Assembly (NCBI GenBank): GCA_002900995.3
Contig: CM035310.1
Span: forward strand, 3,365,367 to 3,429,366
DNA length: 64,000 nt
From: Ganoderma boninense
Lineage: Eukaryota > Basidiomycota > Agaricomycetes > Polyporales > Polyporaceae
Direction: 5' to 3'
Both the position numbers and the translations under genes were made by a program. A model generated the notes under the pieces. It saw only the letters and a program-made list of their open reading frames with translations. It was not told the origin of the DNA and made no database searches. This document shows positions 10,201-21,144 of the stretch, piece after piece (the first letter of the stretch is position 1; the number at the start of each line of letters is the position of its first letter).

Positions 10201-11832
10201 ATGCCCGTTCTTCCAAGCACATTCACCGAGCTTGAGAGCACTCGTATTTTGGACAGGCACACCGTCTTCCTACCCCCTTTATCCCATTCCGCCATCAAGC
10301 TCGATTCGTTTGCCCTCTCAGGTTTCTTCGGCGGTGGTCGTTCGGTAGTTGGAATGGCGGCCCTGAAGCTCATCCCAGGCCACCGCTGGTGCGGGTGGTA
10401 CAACACCCCAGGCAGCATCGAGATGGCCAAGCAGTATGGTCCCCTCGCGCACCTGAAGCTGCTGGATTCCCTCTTCCCTGAGGGCGAGGCCAACCCGGCA
10501 CGCCTCTTCAAGCTCGACATCAAGAAGGGCCCGCAGTTTGTCGCTGCCCATTCGAAGACGAGGTTGAAGTCCACCGGACACCTCGCGCACCTCATTACCA
10601 GAAGGGCAGAGAAAACGGACCTTACATACGATCACTTCCCTGATAGAGCCGTGACGAGCCCCAGCGTCGCTATTGTCAACTTGGAGCATCGAGGCGTACC
10701 CGCTCATCCCCGGAAGCAGCCCTCTCTGCCTAGAAGCTGGGAGACGTTGTTCGCATTTGCACCAATGTCGGTGAGCGTGGGTGCGTGCGTTACGTGTGCA
10801 CTCGCAGCAGACTGGTACTGCTTTGTGAGCATTGTCGTAGGCATCGCCGCGCATGGCATCGCTTGCTATGCTATCGGCTCCGGCAGGCTTACGCTCCAAC
10901 ACCCCGATCCGGCTCCAAAGTCGCGGCGTGGAGACGGAGTGCTGAAAGGCAACAAGACCTTGGTAGTCTTCATTGGCGGCGAGAACGCTGTCGACGTTTT
11001 CACCCGCGGCTGTTTCCGCCTCAAGTACGGCGCGGGATCTTCAGAGAAGAAAGCCAATCGGTTGTTTAATCATCTCTCTGTCACGAAAATATTTATGCTG
11101 ACAGTATTCATTCCTAGGACAAACCGAACTTTCAGCGCGAGGATTGGTCGTACGTCAGCTACACACAACTCCATGCAGAACATGCATTCCACCTCAGGAG
11201 CGCTCCCTCAGCATCTCTCGGCCCGTATGCGTCACATGTGCCAATCGTTTTGGAATCCTCCTCAGTCCCTCATCGGGTACTCCACCCTTCTCCTCATGGG
11301 GCAGTTTATCGTCCAGCTGCTCCTCATCCCGCTCGGCACCCTCTTTGGCCAACTCATGTTCATTTCCACAGTCATCACGTCATGGATGTACAATGCCCAC
11401 CTCTCCTCCCTTGATCGTGAGGGGATCCAAACTCAGATTCTCATGAACGCCGTGGGGCTCGATGATCTCGATATTCGGAAGTACCAGCTCAGCACGTGGA
11501 CAGCCACAGTCGCATTCACCTGCTTCGTCGTCGCCTCGGCGCATCCCCTCGACGATCCCCTCCAGTTCCTAAACTCCATGGTCCCGAAGAACACAGTTGT
11601 GTGGAAGGAGTGGAAGAAGAACATGCGGGAAAAGCTGAAAGATAGGAGATATTTTGACTTGGTTGCAAAATGCAAGAAGATGAAGTTCTCGAAGAAGGAC
11701 TGGGAGGTGGTGGATGGGAAGAACCGGAATTCACTCGAGACCCTCTTCCATGACGCTGAAGATGCGTGGGCCGCATGGTCTCGAGTACGCAACTTGCACT
11801 TCGCATCCAAGACAGAGGCCACTTTGGTGTGA
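10201..11832 (+). CDS. Multi-pass membrane protein of unknown function
   Basis: One open frame of 543 codons from an ATG at 10201. Two hydrophobic spans lie around residues 185-225 (SVSVGACVTCALAADW...VVGIAAHGIACYAIG). Two more lie around 357-400 (LLLMGQFIVQLLLIPLG, FGQLMFISTVITSWMYN), followed by HLSSLDREGIQ, and another near 435-452. The C-terminus is soluble and lysine-rich (WKEWKKNMREKLKDRR). I recall similar proteins with GTLFGQ and a YLSSLD motif as common uncharacterised proteins of Agaricomycetes, but I know no function. Residues about 285-355 look unlike the rest and contain GT...AG pairs, so one or two introns may be read through. It is a single gene inside the BTB array and shares nothing with its neighbours. 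Confidence 0.65.
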   Translation: MPVLPSTFTELESTRILDRHTVFLPPLSHSAIKLDSFALSGFFGGGRSVVGMAALKLIPGHRWCGWYNTPGSIEMAKQYGPLAHLKLLDSLFPEGEANPARLFKLDIKKGPQFVAAHSKTRLKSTGHLAHLITRRAEKTDLTYDHFPDRAVTSPSVAIVNLEHRGVPAHPRKQPSLPRSWETLFAFAPMSVSVGACVTCALAADWYCFVSIVVGIAAHGIACYAIGSGRLTLQHPDPAPKSRRGDGVLKGNKTLVVFIGGENAVDVFTRGCFRLKYGAGSSEKKANRLFNHLSVTKIFMLTVFIPRTNRTFSARIGRTSATHNSMQNMHSTSGALPQHLSARMRHMCQSFWNPPQSLIGYSTLLLMGQFIVQLLLIPLGTLFGQLMFISTVITSWMYNAHLSSLDREGIQTQILMNAVGLDDLDIRKYQLSTWTATVAFTCFVVASAHPLDDPLQFLNSMVPKNTVVWKEWKKNMREKLKDRRYFDLVAKCKKMKFSKKDWEVVDGKNRNSLETLFHDAEDAWAAWSRVRNLHFASKTEATLV

Positions 11833-13630
11833 TGTTGTTGAAAGCGATGATTCGGTATGTTTTCGTTGTGGCTGTCTTGTAGTTGGTATGTAACTGAAAT
11901 GTATTGTGCCACGGCCCCTAGGAATGTCTTAAATTCAGAACACTCAGTCGCATGTATGTGTGGTGCCCAATTCAATTTAGATAAGCGAAACACTGTTCGA
12001 AAATACAGATGAGAAAAGCGAGCTCATTTGAAGCGGGATCGTGTTGACGGTCATTCACGCTCGCGCCAACTGCGAACGTGTTAAGGGCGAGTGCCCAATA
12101 CGTTACCTCAGCGCTGACTTTGATAGTTGCGCTCCTTATCATCCACTCTTGGATCGGTGGTGCGAGAAGCATCTTCCTGTGGATTCGCCGTTCTCGACCG
12201 ACACCCTCGACGTACTAGGCTACACTCCGGCGTGGCATTCGCCCTTCAGACGAGACACTGCTGACCTTCTACAGTGACACTCCCTGGGATTCGCTTACCA
12301 CGGTCGATAGCCAATGGACTCCCCCTGACTCGACATTCCAATGGATTCAACAGGCCAGTGTCTACGACGTGAGACTGCTCCCCATATACATCATCCTGAA
12401 CCCCTCCGGCCTGATGCTCCCTACCGGTCCTGGGGATGGCGGCGAGCCACAGTGGAGGAGATCGAAGGACGACCCCGAGGTGAGTACTGCCCATCGTCGC
12501 TCCCTGATTCCGTGGAGCCAGCGAGCTTAGCCACTGCCTGGTCGTATGATGGCAGTCGTAGCCAACTTGCCTCACGAGCCCCGAGCACTACTAGCCATAC
12601 TGGTACTGCTCGATCGCATAGCATGGCCGAGCTCTCAAGCACAATGCGGCCCCGACTCGCACTCAACTGGGGCATTGCAATTCATGCCGCCCTTGCCGTC
12701 ACCAACTGAGGGCTGAACCATGTCACAGAAATGGACTACTCGAGTGTTGCAGGTGCGTTCCAAATCTCTCTCGCTGCTCGACAGTCCGCCCCGATTGAGC
12801 ACACTCGCTTGACTGTGCTCTCTCCCCGGGTCACTCAGTCATTATCCTATGAGCCGACTGCGCCTGCCTTCGACCCGTCTGTGTATTGTGAGGCAACCCG
12901 AGTACGCACCTCTCCGCGTAACCCTACCGCGATATTCGAATCCGAGAGACCCAAATGCCAGCAGGCCTTGCGGTCGCAGGTGTCCCTCCGCTCATAACAC
13001 ATAGTTGAGCATGCTGAGGAACTATTAACACTGCATAGCCGGTCAGATACAGCACTTTCAAGATACGCTAATGAAGTTCGTGCTGCCCAGAGCTGTACTA
13101 ACAGCGCCCCGCTCGACAATCAGCACATGCTTCGAGATGTTGACCGCACTATTGCAGAGTCCTGCGTCTCGCTCAGGCTCCACCATTAATCACCGCAACT
13201 GACTGATCCCAGAGTATCCCCCCTGCGCCGCCTCCAGTCGTTGAAGGGACTGCTATCCCCTCGTATGTTGATACTCACGCGTTGTAGACTGGGCACGGTA
13301 CTACGTTCCCGAAACTCGATGCCGAGTACTGTGGCAGGGAATGCAGCCGTATGTCGTCGACGGCGAGGTGGACGGAGGTCTTCGTGCAACTTGGCGCGCT
13401 TCAAAAGCGGGCTCGGAATTTGTGCCGTTCTCATAGGTCGGATTCTGAGTCCGGACGTCGCCGCCGTTGTATCCTGTGTTTCGTGCTTGCGCTTCAAAGC
13501 CACCTCAAAGTGACATGGATGAGAGATATTTTACTATGTGTAATCAAATACTCACCAGTGCTCTCCGATGAGCGAAGTGAGCATTGCGGCAAGACTTGCT
13601 TATGTCCCGTTGGTGCGTTCTGGGTCGCGT
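11833..13630. other. Intergenic, 1.8 kb, nothing recognised
   Basis: Several short frames on both strands (for example 12341-12709 plus), none with a recognisable domain or paralog in this window. This may contain degraded sequence I cannot identify. Confidence 0.4.
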
Positions 13631-13638
13631 CGTGTCAC
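13631..13638 (+). promoter_or_regulatory. GTGAC-type element (reverse) before BTB copy 5
   Basis: CGTGTCAC, the complement of GTGACACG, about 90 bp before the ATG at 13727, in a CGCG context. Confidence 0.3.
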
Positions 13639-13726
13639 AGCAGTGGCGCTTGCACGTGATACACGGTCACCCATGACAGCACATTGGCGCCAGCTGGGAC
13701 AGCGCGACAGTTGGAGCGCAACCACG

Positions 13727-14861
13727 ATGTCCGACAATGGCCGACCTCTGAAGCGTGCTCGTATCTCGGAGACCGCCTCCTCCCCAGACGTCCCAGAGTC
13801 GTCTACATCCGCAAATCTCCCCCACCTTTTCGAGCCCCATCATGAATTCTGGCTTCCGGACGGCAACATCATTCTCGTCGCCCGCGCGATCGGGTTTCGC
13901 ATCTACCGAGGACTCATCGCCGCCCAATCCACTGTTTTCGAGGACATGTTCGCCTCCTCAAGCACAGACGCCAATGAAATCTTCGATGGATGCCCAGTAG
14001 TCCATCTATCGGACTCACCAGAGGACCTCGTGCACCTCGTACGTGTACTCTTGCCCAAATCCCAACGGTTGTACGTGTCGTTGTCTATCGCTCCCTCGGT
14101 CTTTTAGAGGCAATCTCCTGATGCATTGATATCTTAGATACAACCGCCCCGCGTCGCGCCCCTTCAGCGAAATCTCCGCCCTTGTCCGCCTCGCCCACAA
14201 ATACCACATCCAGGACGTCCAGGACCAAGCCCTCGCCTCTCTGCAGGGGTCCGTGCTCTCATCTCACTTCGAAGACTGGTTCAAGGAGTCTACTATGCCT
14301 ATCATCGACAACATCGACATGATCGGCATTGCGAACCTCGCTCGCCTGACCGACACCCTGTACATGCTCCCGGGTGCACTTTTCGTCTGCACCCTCCTCT
14401 CCCCCGGCGAGCTACTGAGGGGCTTGACGCGAGAAGACGGCACCGTCGAGCACCTCTCCGCGGACGATCTCCGACGATGCCTCGAGGGTCAGCGCACACT
14501 TGCTATCGAGGTGAGCCTCCTGCCGTCACGCATCTTCGCAAGGACGCCCGCCGTTGGCTGCAGCACGCCAGCCCACTGCCAGCCATGGTGCCTGCACACG
14601 CTGGTGTGCATCGTAAGTTCCGAAAACATCGCTGCACGGCAGACCTCGCTTGGCTCCTGGCGAAACACCATTGTGCCCCCCGCTTCAGACGGAGGAATGA
14701 ACACTGCGAAGCTCTGTGGGGCATGCGAGAAGGAGCTCTTGAGGAGGGATCGACATGAGAGGTGGAAGGTTTGGAAGAGGCTGCCCGAGATATTCGGGAT
14801 CGATATCGAGGGATGGGGGACAGGAGCAGATGGTGGGAGCGCGAATGGGGAGGATGCTTAG
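13727..14861 (+). CDS. BTB/POZ protein, array copy 5, intact
   Basis: Exons 13727-14070 and 14138-14861 (GTACGT...TAG intron, phase 2) give 355 residues. The ATG sits before MSDNGRPLKRARISE, the family N-terminus. The BTB domain runs through FWLPDGNIILVARAIGF, STVFEDMFASS, CPVVHLSDSPEDL and, in exon 2, FSEISALVRLAHKYHIQDVQDQ. It then carries IANLARLTDTLYMLPGALF, the VEHLSADDLRRCLEG segment, C-x5-C (CSTPAHC), CGAC, and RHERWKVWKRLPEIFGIDIEGWG. Together with copies 2 and 3 it forms a subgroup with the RITEDG-type W[AR]REDG segment, a RIF/RIH insert and a longer HTLV/QHVLV stretch after the first Cys pair. There is no acidic tail. The BTB adaptor role is inferred. Confidence 0.88.
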
Positions 14862-16302
14862 CCGCCTACCTGGTTCATCGTGATCAATGTACTTACCTAT
14901 CCTGCCGTGCATTGGCTTCCATGGAAGTTAGTTTCTGCTGGGAAACTAGAAGTCGGTTTCGATTCGAATGGATTTTCCTTGCACTGACGCAACAGATGGT
15001 CAGGATGCGAACGCTGCAAGGTTTGCGTTCGACTTCGTTACAAATGTCGGCATCTCGAAATGCTTGAGACCGCTGGCAGCTGTACTTGCATCAACGCAGC
15101 AGTATATCCTACCCGCGATTCGTCACCTTCAAGTCATCCGCGTCAATCGGCTTCCCGTAATCGCATCGTGAGCCTGACAGCGGCATGGCGACGGGTGAGA
15201 CTTCCACATACCTCGACCGCTGCACATCATTCTACTCACCTTGACAGCTCTCGCAGCCCAGTCTACACTATCCCAGATGCTAGACATTTGAACTGCACAT
15301 CAATCAAAGTGGCTGCGTCCACGAAACCAGCTCGATCGAAGGCTGCGCAACCTGCGCTAGAGCCGAGGTGCGGCGGTGGCACTCAGAAATTAGAATCATC
15401 AGCCAGAAGGACTCGACCCAGACCAGCCACTGTCTTCGCAAAAGCACAGCCTATAGCCCCAGTGGAAACATCTATGCATTACGGCCAGGCAGCGCTCTGA
15501 ATAGACACGACACACCAATCAAGAGAGACTCTGAACGCTGGCTTATGGCCGCTTACCGATTTCTCTGCCCGCCTCAAACTCTTCATCTCACCTCACCTAG
15601 ATCCCGTGGATACTCGTATATCATGACGACTCGGAACTCACCTCAAACATGCGGAAAACGTGGCCAGCGGACAGGGCCATTGGTTCCAAGGACTTACAGG
15701 GGATTTCCGCTGAAGGTCAGTGGCGCGACACCACCGATGTTCGACACTTGCGACCACTGACAATTTTGGGCTCCTAGATAGAGAGGTCAAGACGAGTTTG
15801 CGACAGGGGCATCGAGGGCGAGAAGGAGTGGTGATGGTTGAAGGCAACCATTCGCATTGTCAGCCAATCGGATGTTGTAGTGGGTCGTCCGAGCACTGAT
15901 CAGTGATTACTAATGTTTGCATTGCGTCAGGACTCCCAACGGCGGCAACGAACTTGAACTGGCAATCATCCCTTCCCTTGTTTTTTGTCATCACGATGAT
16001 GTTACTAGGCCATTCAACAGATAGAAGGTGAAACGTACGGACAGAGAGTGCTCGAGCAGGCAGCTGAGGCTCTAGATTTAGCGAGGGTACGTGGGTCACA
16101 TTCATTTCGAGGCTCGGATCTAGACCGCGTTTTGTATACTAGTACTACAAAATTGCAGGACATGGCGACCACTGTGTGTAAGCAAGCGTGGAGAACTTGA
16201 ATGAGTATGAGGGACAGGCACGATACGGCACCGTAGATGTGGCCACGCAGAACTGAGCAGTAGCTGCCGTCACGCAACCTCAAGCTCCCGCACTGTCATC
16301 TA
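14862..16302. other. Intergenic, 1.4 kb, nothing recognised
   Basis: 3' flanks of the converging BTB copies 5 (plus) and 6 (minus). Short frames only. Confidence 0.45.
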
Positions 16303-17404
16303 TCATTTCGCTCCAGGACTCCCCCAACCATCCACCTTAATTTCAAAGAGCCCCGGAAGCGCATCCCAAACCCTCCTGCTGACCTCCCGATGCTCCCGCA
16401 TGACCACCTCCAAGCAGTTCTCGCATAGCTCGCTCGCCCGCACCAACGCCTCCAGCTGCCTAGCCCAGCCGTGAAATACGTCGACCTCGTCCATCTGTAG
16501 CTGCGCCGCGAGTGCCTCGCGAAGGTGCTCCCTCATCAAGCTGGTCACCCATGCACATGAATAGCTCTGGGCACAAGGCGGGGCGCGCGTGAGGTCGTTG
16601 AGAAGGCCGGACTCGTAAAACGAGGTGTGGAGTGCGAGGAGTGGCGCGCGCGCGTTGGTGCAGCGCTGGAAATCCGCGGGCGAGAGGTGCTCGACGGTGC
16701 CGTCTGCGCGTGTCCAGCCCATGCGGAGTACGTCGTTTGGAAGGCAGCAGCACCTGTAGAGTGCGAGAGGGAGCATGCGCGGCGTATCGGTCAGGTGCGC
16801 GAGGTTGATCGCGCCGATGGCGTTGATGGGTTCGATGGCAATTTCGGTGTCTGGAGGCCCAGAGAATGCAGCGAAGTCACTCGTGAAATGGTAGCGCTGC
16901 AGGGAGCGGAGTGCGTGGTCCTGGAGGGACTCGATGTGGTATTTGTCGGCTAGGCGGATCACGGCGGACACCTCATCGAAGGAGCGTGGCTGATCTGCGT
17001 TGGACATGTACCTGCGTGGAGAGCGTGTTGGACCAATGCAGCATCGTATCAGGAAGTAGTTCAATAACACACTGGATGGGAGATCTCGGAATGAGAACAC
17101 CGAAGAGGTAGGCCAAGTCTTGAGAAGAGTCGGTGAGCTGCACGACGGGGCATCCGTCGAGAATCTCGTCAAAACTAGAGCTAGATGCGGAAAGCATGTC
17201 GGAGAAGACTGTCGATTGTGAAGCTAAGAGGCCGCGATAGACACGGAAGCCGGTTTGCTGGGCTACGAGGATGATGGTCCCATCGTCGAACCAGAAATCC
17301 GGATGTCGTTGGAAAGTGTAAGGCGCTGTGGCATCCAGATCTGAGTCCTCCTTTGAAAGTTGTCCAAGCTTCAACGAACGGCTTCCCACATCGACTGCGG
17401 ACAT
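16303..17404 (-). CDS. BTB/POZ protein, array copy 6, intact
   Basis: Read on the complement: exon 1 17404-17073, intron 17072-17012 (GTGTGT...CAG), exon 2 17011-16303, 346 residues. I start at the ATG in ACCATGTC at 17404, the context used by the paralogs. An in-frame ATG at 17434 would add ten residues. The BTB part shows FWFDDGTIILVAQQTGF, VYRGLLASQSTVFSDML and CPVVQLTDSSQDL, then FDEVSAVIRLADKYHI. It continues with INLAHLTDTPRMLPLALYRC, LSPADFQRC, C-x5-C (CAQSYSC), CENC, and VSRRVWDALPGLFEIKVDGWG. The basic N-terminal KR motif of the family is weak here (SLKLGQLS). It is tail to tail with copy 5. Confidence 0.87.
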
Positions 17405-17458
17405 GGTGGTAAGAGACAAGAGAGGAGTTGACATCCCGGCGTCGCAGAATCACCACCA

Positions 17459-17490
17459 CGCCGTCACCACGCGGCTTCTCGTTACGTCAC
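17459..17490 (-). promoter_or_regulatory. GTGAC elements before BTB copy 6
   Basis: On the complement, AAGTGACGTAACGAG (17481-17490 core) and GTGGTGACGGCG (17459-17474) lie 55-90 bp before the ATG at 17404. The first matches the block before copy 4. Confidence 0.4.
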
Positions 17491-17824
17491 TTGATGAACG
17501 CAAAGCGTGAGCACGGCACTGCGTACGATTGTCTTGGAAAGCCACACACGCTGTGTTACTTAGGGGTTGTAGTATTGCAGCAGTCAGCTCTCCGATGAGC
17601 CGTGGTATGCGCTTGAAAGGAAAGTATAGTGAATGAGACCGGGCTTATGACCAGACGCAGCGGAGCATGAAGATTGGGAGGGAATAATTGGGTAGAGAAA
17701 ACGAACATACACGGTGCAATGATTTGTTTATGAAAGAATTTCCGAGAACGAAGACGTCTGGCGGAGGGAAAAAAGCCAAAAGAGCGCAAGGAACGGGAGG
17801 AGATGTCACACGCGCACGCCGCCG
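17491..17824. other. Intergenic between BTB copies 6 and 7
   Basis: No gene seen. The 5' flank of copy 6 meets the 3' end of copy 7. Confidence 0.5.
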
Positions 17825-18885
17825 CTATGCAGCACCTGCGGCATCATGCAAAACCTGGGCACTCTTCCAGCCTTCAACATCGACCCCGAAGATCTCCGGA
17901 GCGGGTCCCAGAGACGTCTGCGGACGACCCACATCTTCCTCGCGAGCTCTCCGACGCACTGACCACAACCGATCACGCCTCCGGCATACCAGCTCCTCCA
18001 ACAACCTCATCCCATCACGCAGCACATCGCACACCACCCTCCACTGTGCGTCCAACAGTTCGCTGCCACTAGGAAGCAGCCCCGCCACACATCCGCTGAA
18101 CCACAGGAGCACATCCTCAGCTCGAGGGCATCGTCTCCAAGACCTGGGTGTGAAGCGAGATGTACAGTGCGACGAGCGACGAGCGCGCCGCAGAGCATCG
18201 CGCAATGTCTGCGGGGGTGAGGTGCTCGACGGTCCTCTCTGCTCGCCTCCACCCTCCGAGGAGCGTCTCGTCGTCGAGACGGCAGCACTGGTACAGCGCG
18301 AGGGGGAGCATGCATAGGTTGTTGTTGACCGCACCGATGGTGTGGATCGGCTCGACGGCGATTGTGGTATCGTAAGGGCCGGAGAACGCGTCAAAGCTGC
18401 TGGTGAAGTGGTCCGCTAGAGTGCGCGGAGCGCGTGGTCCAGGATAGAGGGATGTCGTACTTGTCTGCAGGCGGATGACGGCGGACACGGACTCGAAAGA
18501 ATGGGGCTGGTCAGGCTGGGAGACGTGGCAGCTGTGCATACGTCAGATGCAAGTTATCATACGCCAGGCTGCGAGAACATTCCACGACTTACTGGATCGG
18601 AGAGGTCGGTAGAAGGACACGGAGGAGGTGCGCCAGATCGTGCGGAAAGTCGTACAGCGGCACGACGGGACATCCATCGAGGGACTCGTTGTGAGAGGTA
18701 GAGTTGGAGGAGGCGAGCATGTCCACAAAAACCATTGATTGCAGAGCGAGGAGGCAGCCGTAGACTCGGAAACCCGTAGCCTGAGCGACGAGGACGATGC
18801 TTCCGTCTTCAAACCAGGACTCCGGATGGTGTTTAAGACGGTCCATCGCGAGGGTGGATGGAGTGCCTGCCTGAACAGCAGACAT
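17825..18885 (-). pseudogene. BTB array copy 7, pseudogene with several frameshifts and a deletion
   Basis: Exon 1 (18885-18593) is open: MSAVQAGTPSTLAMD, SWFEDGSIVLVAQATGF, then VYGCLLALQSMVF where others have YRGLL..QSTVF, CPVVPLYDFPHDL and LLPTSPI. The intron 18592-18532 (GTAAGT...CAG) is conserved in place and phase. Exon 2 starts SFESVSAVIRL but shifts frame within ADKYDI and again at DHALRAL. It lacks the LARLTDT block (GAVNNNLCMLPLALYQC). It then reads CGQCVGEL in one frame and PEIFGVDVEGW in another. At least three lesions plus a deletion make it non-functional. Intact splice sites and an open exon 1 suggest the loss is not old. Confidence 0.75.
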
Positions 18886-18966
18886 AGTGGTAGAATACAA
18901 ATGCATCTCGCTCCCTTGACGATGCTGGGTCGAGCCCCGATTAACTTGGAACACGCGGCGTCACAA
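18886..18966 (-). promoter_or_regulatory. Upstream region of copy 7 with TTGTGACGCCGCG element
   Basis: At 18954-18966 the complement reads TTGTGACGCCGCG, about 70 bp before the ATG. The element before copy 11 differs from it by one base. Confidence 0.4.
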
Positions 18967-19873
18967 TAGTAAGCCACAGGAAACGGGTGTGGCACCGTGC
19001 GTGGGACCGCGAGTGTCTGCCGGTAACGACAATACGTCAAGCGAGGCTGTAAGAACGTTCAAAGCCGCTTCCAGCGATGGGGTGCGTAAGTTATACAGGG
19101 GTGATGCAGCTCAGCACAGCTCGTGCCCCGAGGAGAGTCATGGTGCCTCGGGGACGCGGGGAAGGATTTGCTGAATGGCGATATGGAGGAAACGTTATAT
19201 AGCACGCTCGACTGCCTTCGGCAATGAGGCTCCCTTGTTGACACATAGTCGGTTGTGTCTGAATGAGAAGACCACAAGGAGGTAATATTACAAGATGGCA
19301 AGTGATTCACGATGCACAGCGCGACAAGAAGTCCTAGTCTTGGTGCCAGCATCGTCTGGAGGAAACCACACATGTTCGACTAGTCGACTCGGTCGAACAG
19401 CACCCTACCAAGACACCGGCAATTGGAGAGCAGGAGCGAGAGTGTCCGATTTCATCCAGAGCGAATCCGATGAGGAAGCGGTCCAGTACAAGAGAGCGAG
19501 CAGTTGGTCTCGAAATCACGCTATGCGACCGAGGGTGGGAGACAGGTGAACGAGGGGGTAAGAGCGGAAGGTCTGGGCCATGCATCCTCCTCCGCGGCAC
19601 GGAAAAGCTGCAGAGTTCGAGCTTCCCAGCAGCAGTTTCTTCGCGCGATAAAACGCGATGAGCTGATGCATGCGTTGATTTGCAAGGGGGAACAAGAGTC
19701 GCATCGTGACGTGGGATTGTAGGGCAATGGCTGTTTGACGTCTTGATTCGGAGGAGAGGGAGGCGAGGACAAAGAAGGAGAGGGACAAAGAAGGCGAGGG
19801 GTACGAGAACGGAAGGAAAGAGAACAACATTTGTAACCGCACCTTCATTGCGCTGCGCCGCACATCCACACCA
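18967..19873. other. Intergenic, nothing recognised
   Basis: About 0.9 kb between copies 7 and 8. Purine-rich GGAGAGG/ACAAAGAAGG stretches lie near 19750-19800. No gene. Confidence 0.45.
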
Positions 19874-20976
19874 TCATGCCGCATCCCCCACATCCTCACC
19901 ACCCACAGGCTTGCCCCACCCCTCCACGGTGATCCCTAGCGTCCGCGGCAGCGAGTCCCACATCCGCCTACGCTCCGCTTTGTCCCGCTCGTACAGCACC
20001 TGCCGACACCCTGCGCACAAGCTGCCCACCTCCGCTATCAACCTCGACCAGTCCCAGAGCGCATGAATCACCGGGCTCGGAATTTCGCGCGTGGTGCAGC
20101 GAGCTAGTGCAGCGACGACAGGGACACAACGTCCACCGTCTTCGCACTGATCCAAGGCGATCTCGTCGAAGAGGCGTGAGATGAAAAAGGATTCCTGGCA
20201 GGTGAACCTGATGCGGCCGTCGATGCAGCGCTTCAGGTCCTCCGGAGAAAGGTACTCCACTGAGCCGTCTTCGCGTGTCCAGCCGTCGAGGAGTGCGCTG
20301 CCGAGGTAGCAGCACTGGTAGAGCGCCAGGGGTAGCATGAGTGGGGTGTCGGTGAGACGGGCGAGGTTCACAGCGCCGATGAAGTGGACGCGTTCCATCT
20401 CAATATGAGACTTTAAAGGGCCTGAAAAGACGTCGAAGTCGCTCGTGAGCCAGGTCTGGTGGAGAGCGTGGAGCTCTTGATCCTGAACAGACTGTATGTG
20501 GTATTTGTGAGCAAGACGGACCACGGCGAAGATCTCGTCGAAGGAGTGGAGGATTTCGGGATTGGGGGCGCGATAGCTGAAAGGGTCATTGATATGGGGC
20601 AAAGTGAGACATTCGAGGCAAAATAAAACGCGCACCATGTTGGGGATGTGGGTAAGAGAATACGGAGCAGATGTGCCAGGTCAACTCCAGAATCGGTGAG
20701 GTAAACGACCGGACATCCTTCGAGGGTCTCGTCGGCGGTAGAGCTGGCGGACACAAACATGTCCGCAAAGACGGTCGACTGCGCTGCTAGGAGGCCGCGG
20801 TAAATGCGGAAGCCGGTGTGTTGGGCGATGAGGACAATGTTTCCATCGTCGAACCAGAATTCCGGATGGCGGTCAAGGTTCGCCAGAGAGGCAGAAGAGG
20901 ACGGTACAAGCGGGTATTGCTCCATCGATAGTCTTGCACGCTTTGAGTGGCGCGGGCTTGCGTCGTGGACAGACAT
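19874..20976 (-). CDS. BTB/POZ protein, array copy 8, intact
   Basis: Complement: exon 1 20976-20636, intron 20635-20577 with the unusual donor GTGCGC and acceptor CAG, exon 2 20576-19874. The join is in frame, 347 residues. The start lies in ACCATGTC and is followed by a SKRARLS motif. The BTB domain contains FWFDDGNIVLIAQHTGF, IYRGLLAAQSTVFADMF and CPVVYLTDSGVDL, then FDEIFAVVRLAHKYHIQSVQDQ. It then shows VNLARLTDTPLMLPLALYQC, LLDGWTREDG, LSPEDLKRC, C-x5-C (CEDGGRC), CAGC, and KAERRRMWDSLPRTLGITVEGWG. The same GTGCGC donor is used by copy 11, marking the two as close sisters. It shares a 168-bp upstream region with the divergent copy 9. Confidence 0.87.
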
Positions 20977-21144
20977 GGTGGTGGATGGGGGACAAAAAGG
21001 TTGACTCCCTCGCGCAGACCCGTGACCCGTTATGTCAACGCGTCACATTCAGTCACTCCTTCATCACACGAGACGTGACACAATCGGCGCTTGCACTTCT
21101 TTTCCTTTTCCTCCGCACGCTGCCTCTACTCGATCTCTTCGACT
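20977..21144. promoter_or_regulatory. Shared divergent promoter of BTB copies 8 and 9
   Basis: 168 bp between two opposed ATGs. Facing copy 8, the complement of 21021-21046 reads GTGACGCGTTGACATAACG. Facing copy 9, 21072-21080 reads ACGTGACAC. Both carry the array's GTGAC core. Pyrimidine-rich tracts precede the copy 9 ATG. Confidence 0.55.

Noticed and set aside
10318..10902. Long minus-strand frame opposite the membrane-protein gene
   Set aside because: It is a shadow of the plus-strand frame, which has membrane spans and family-like motifs. The minus frame has neither.
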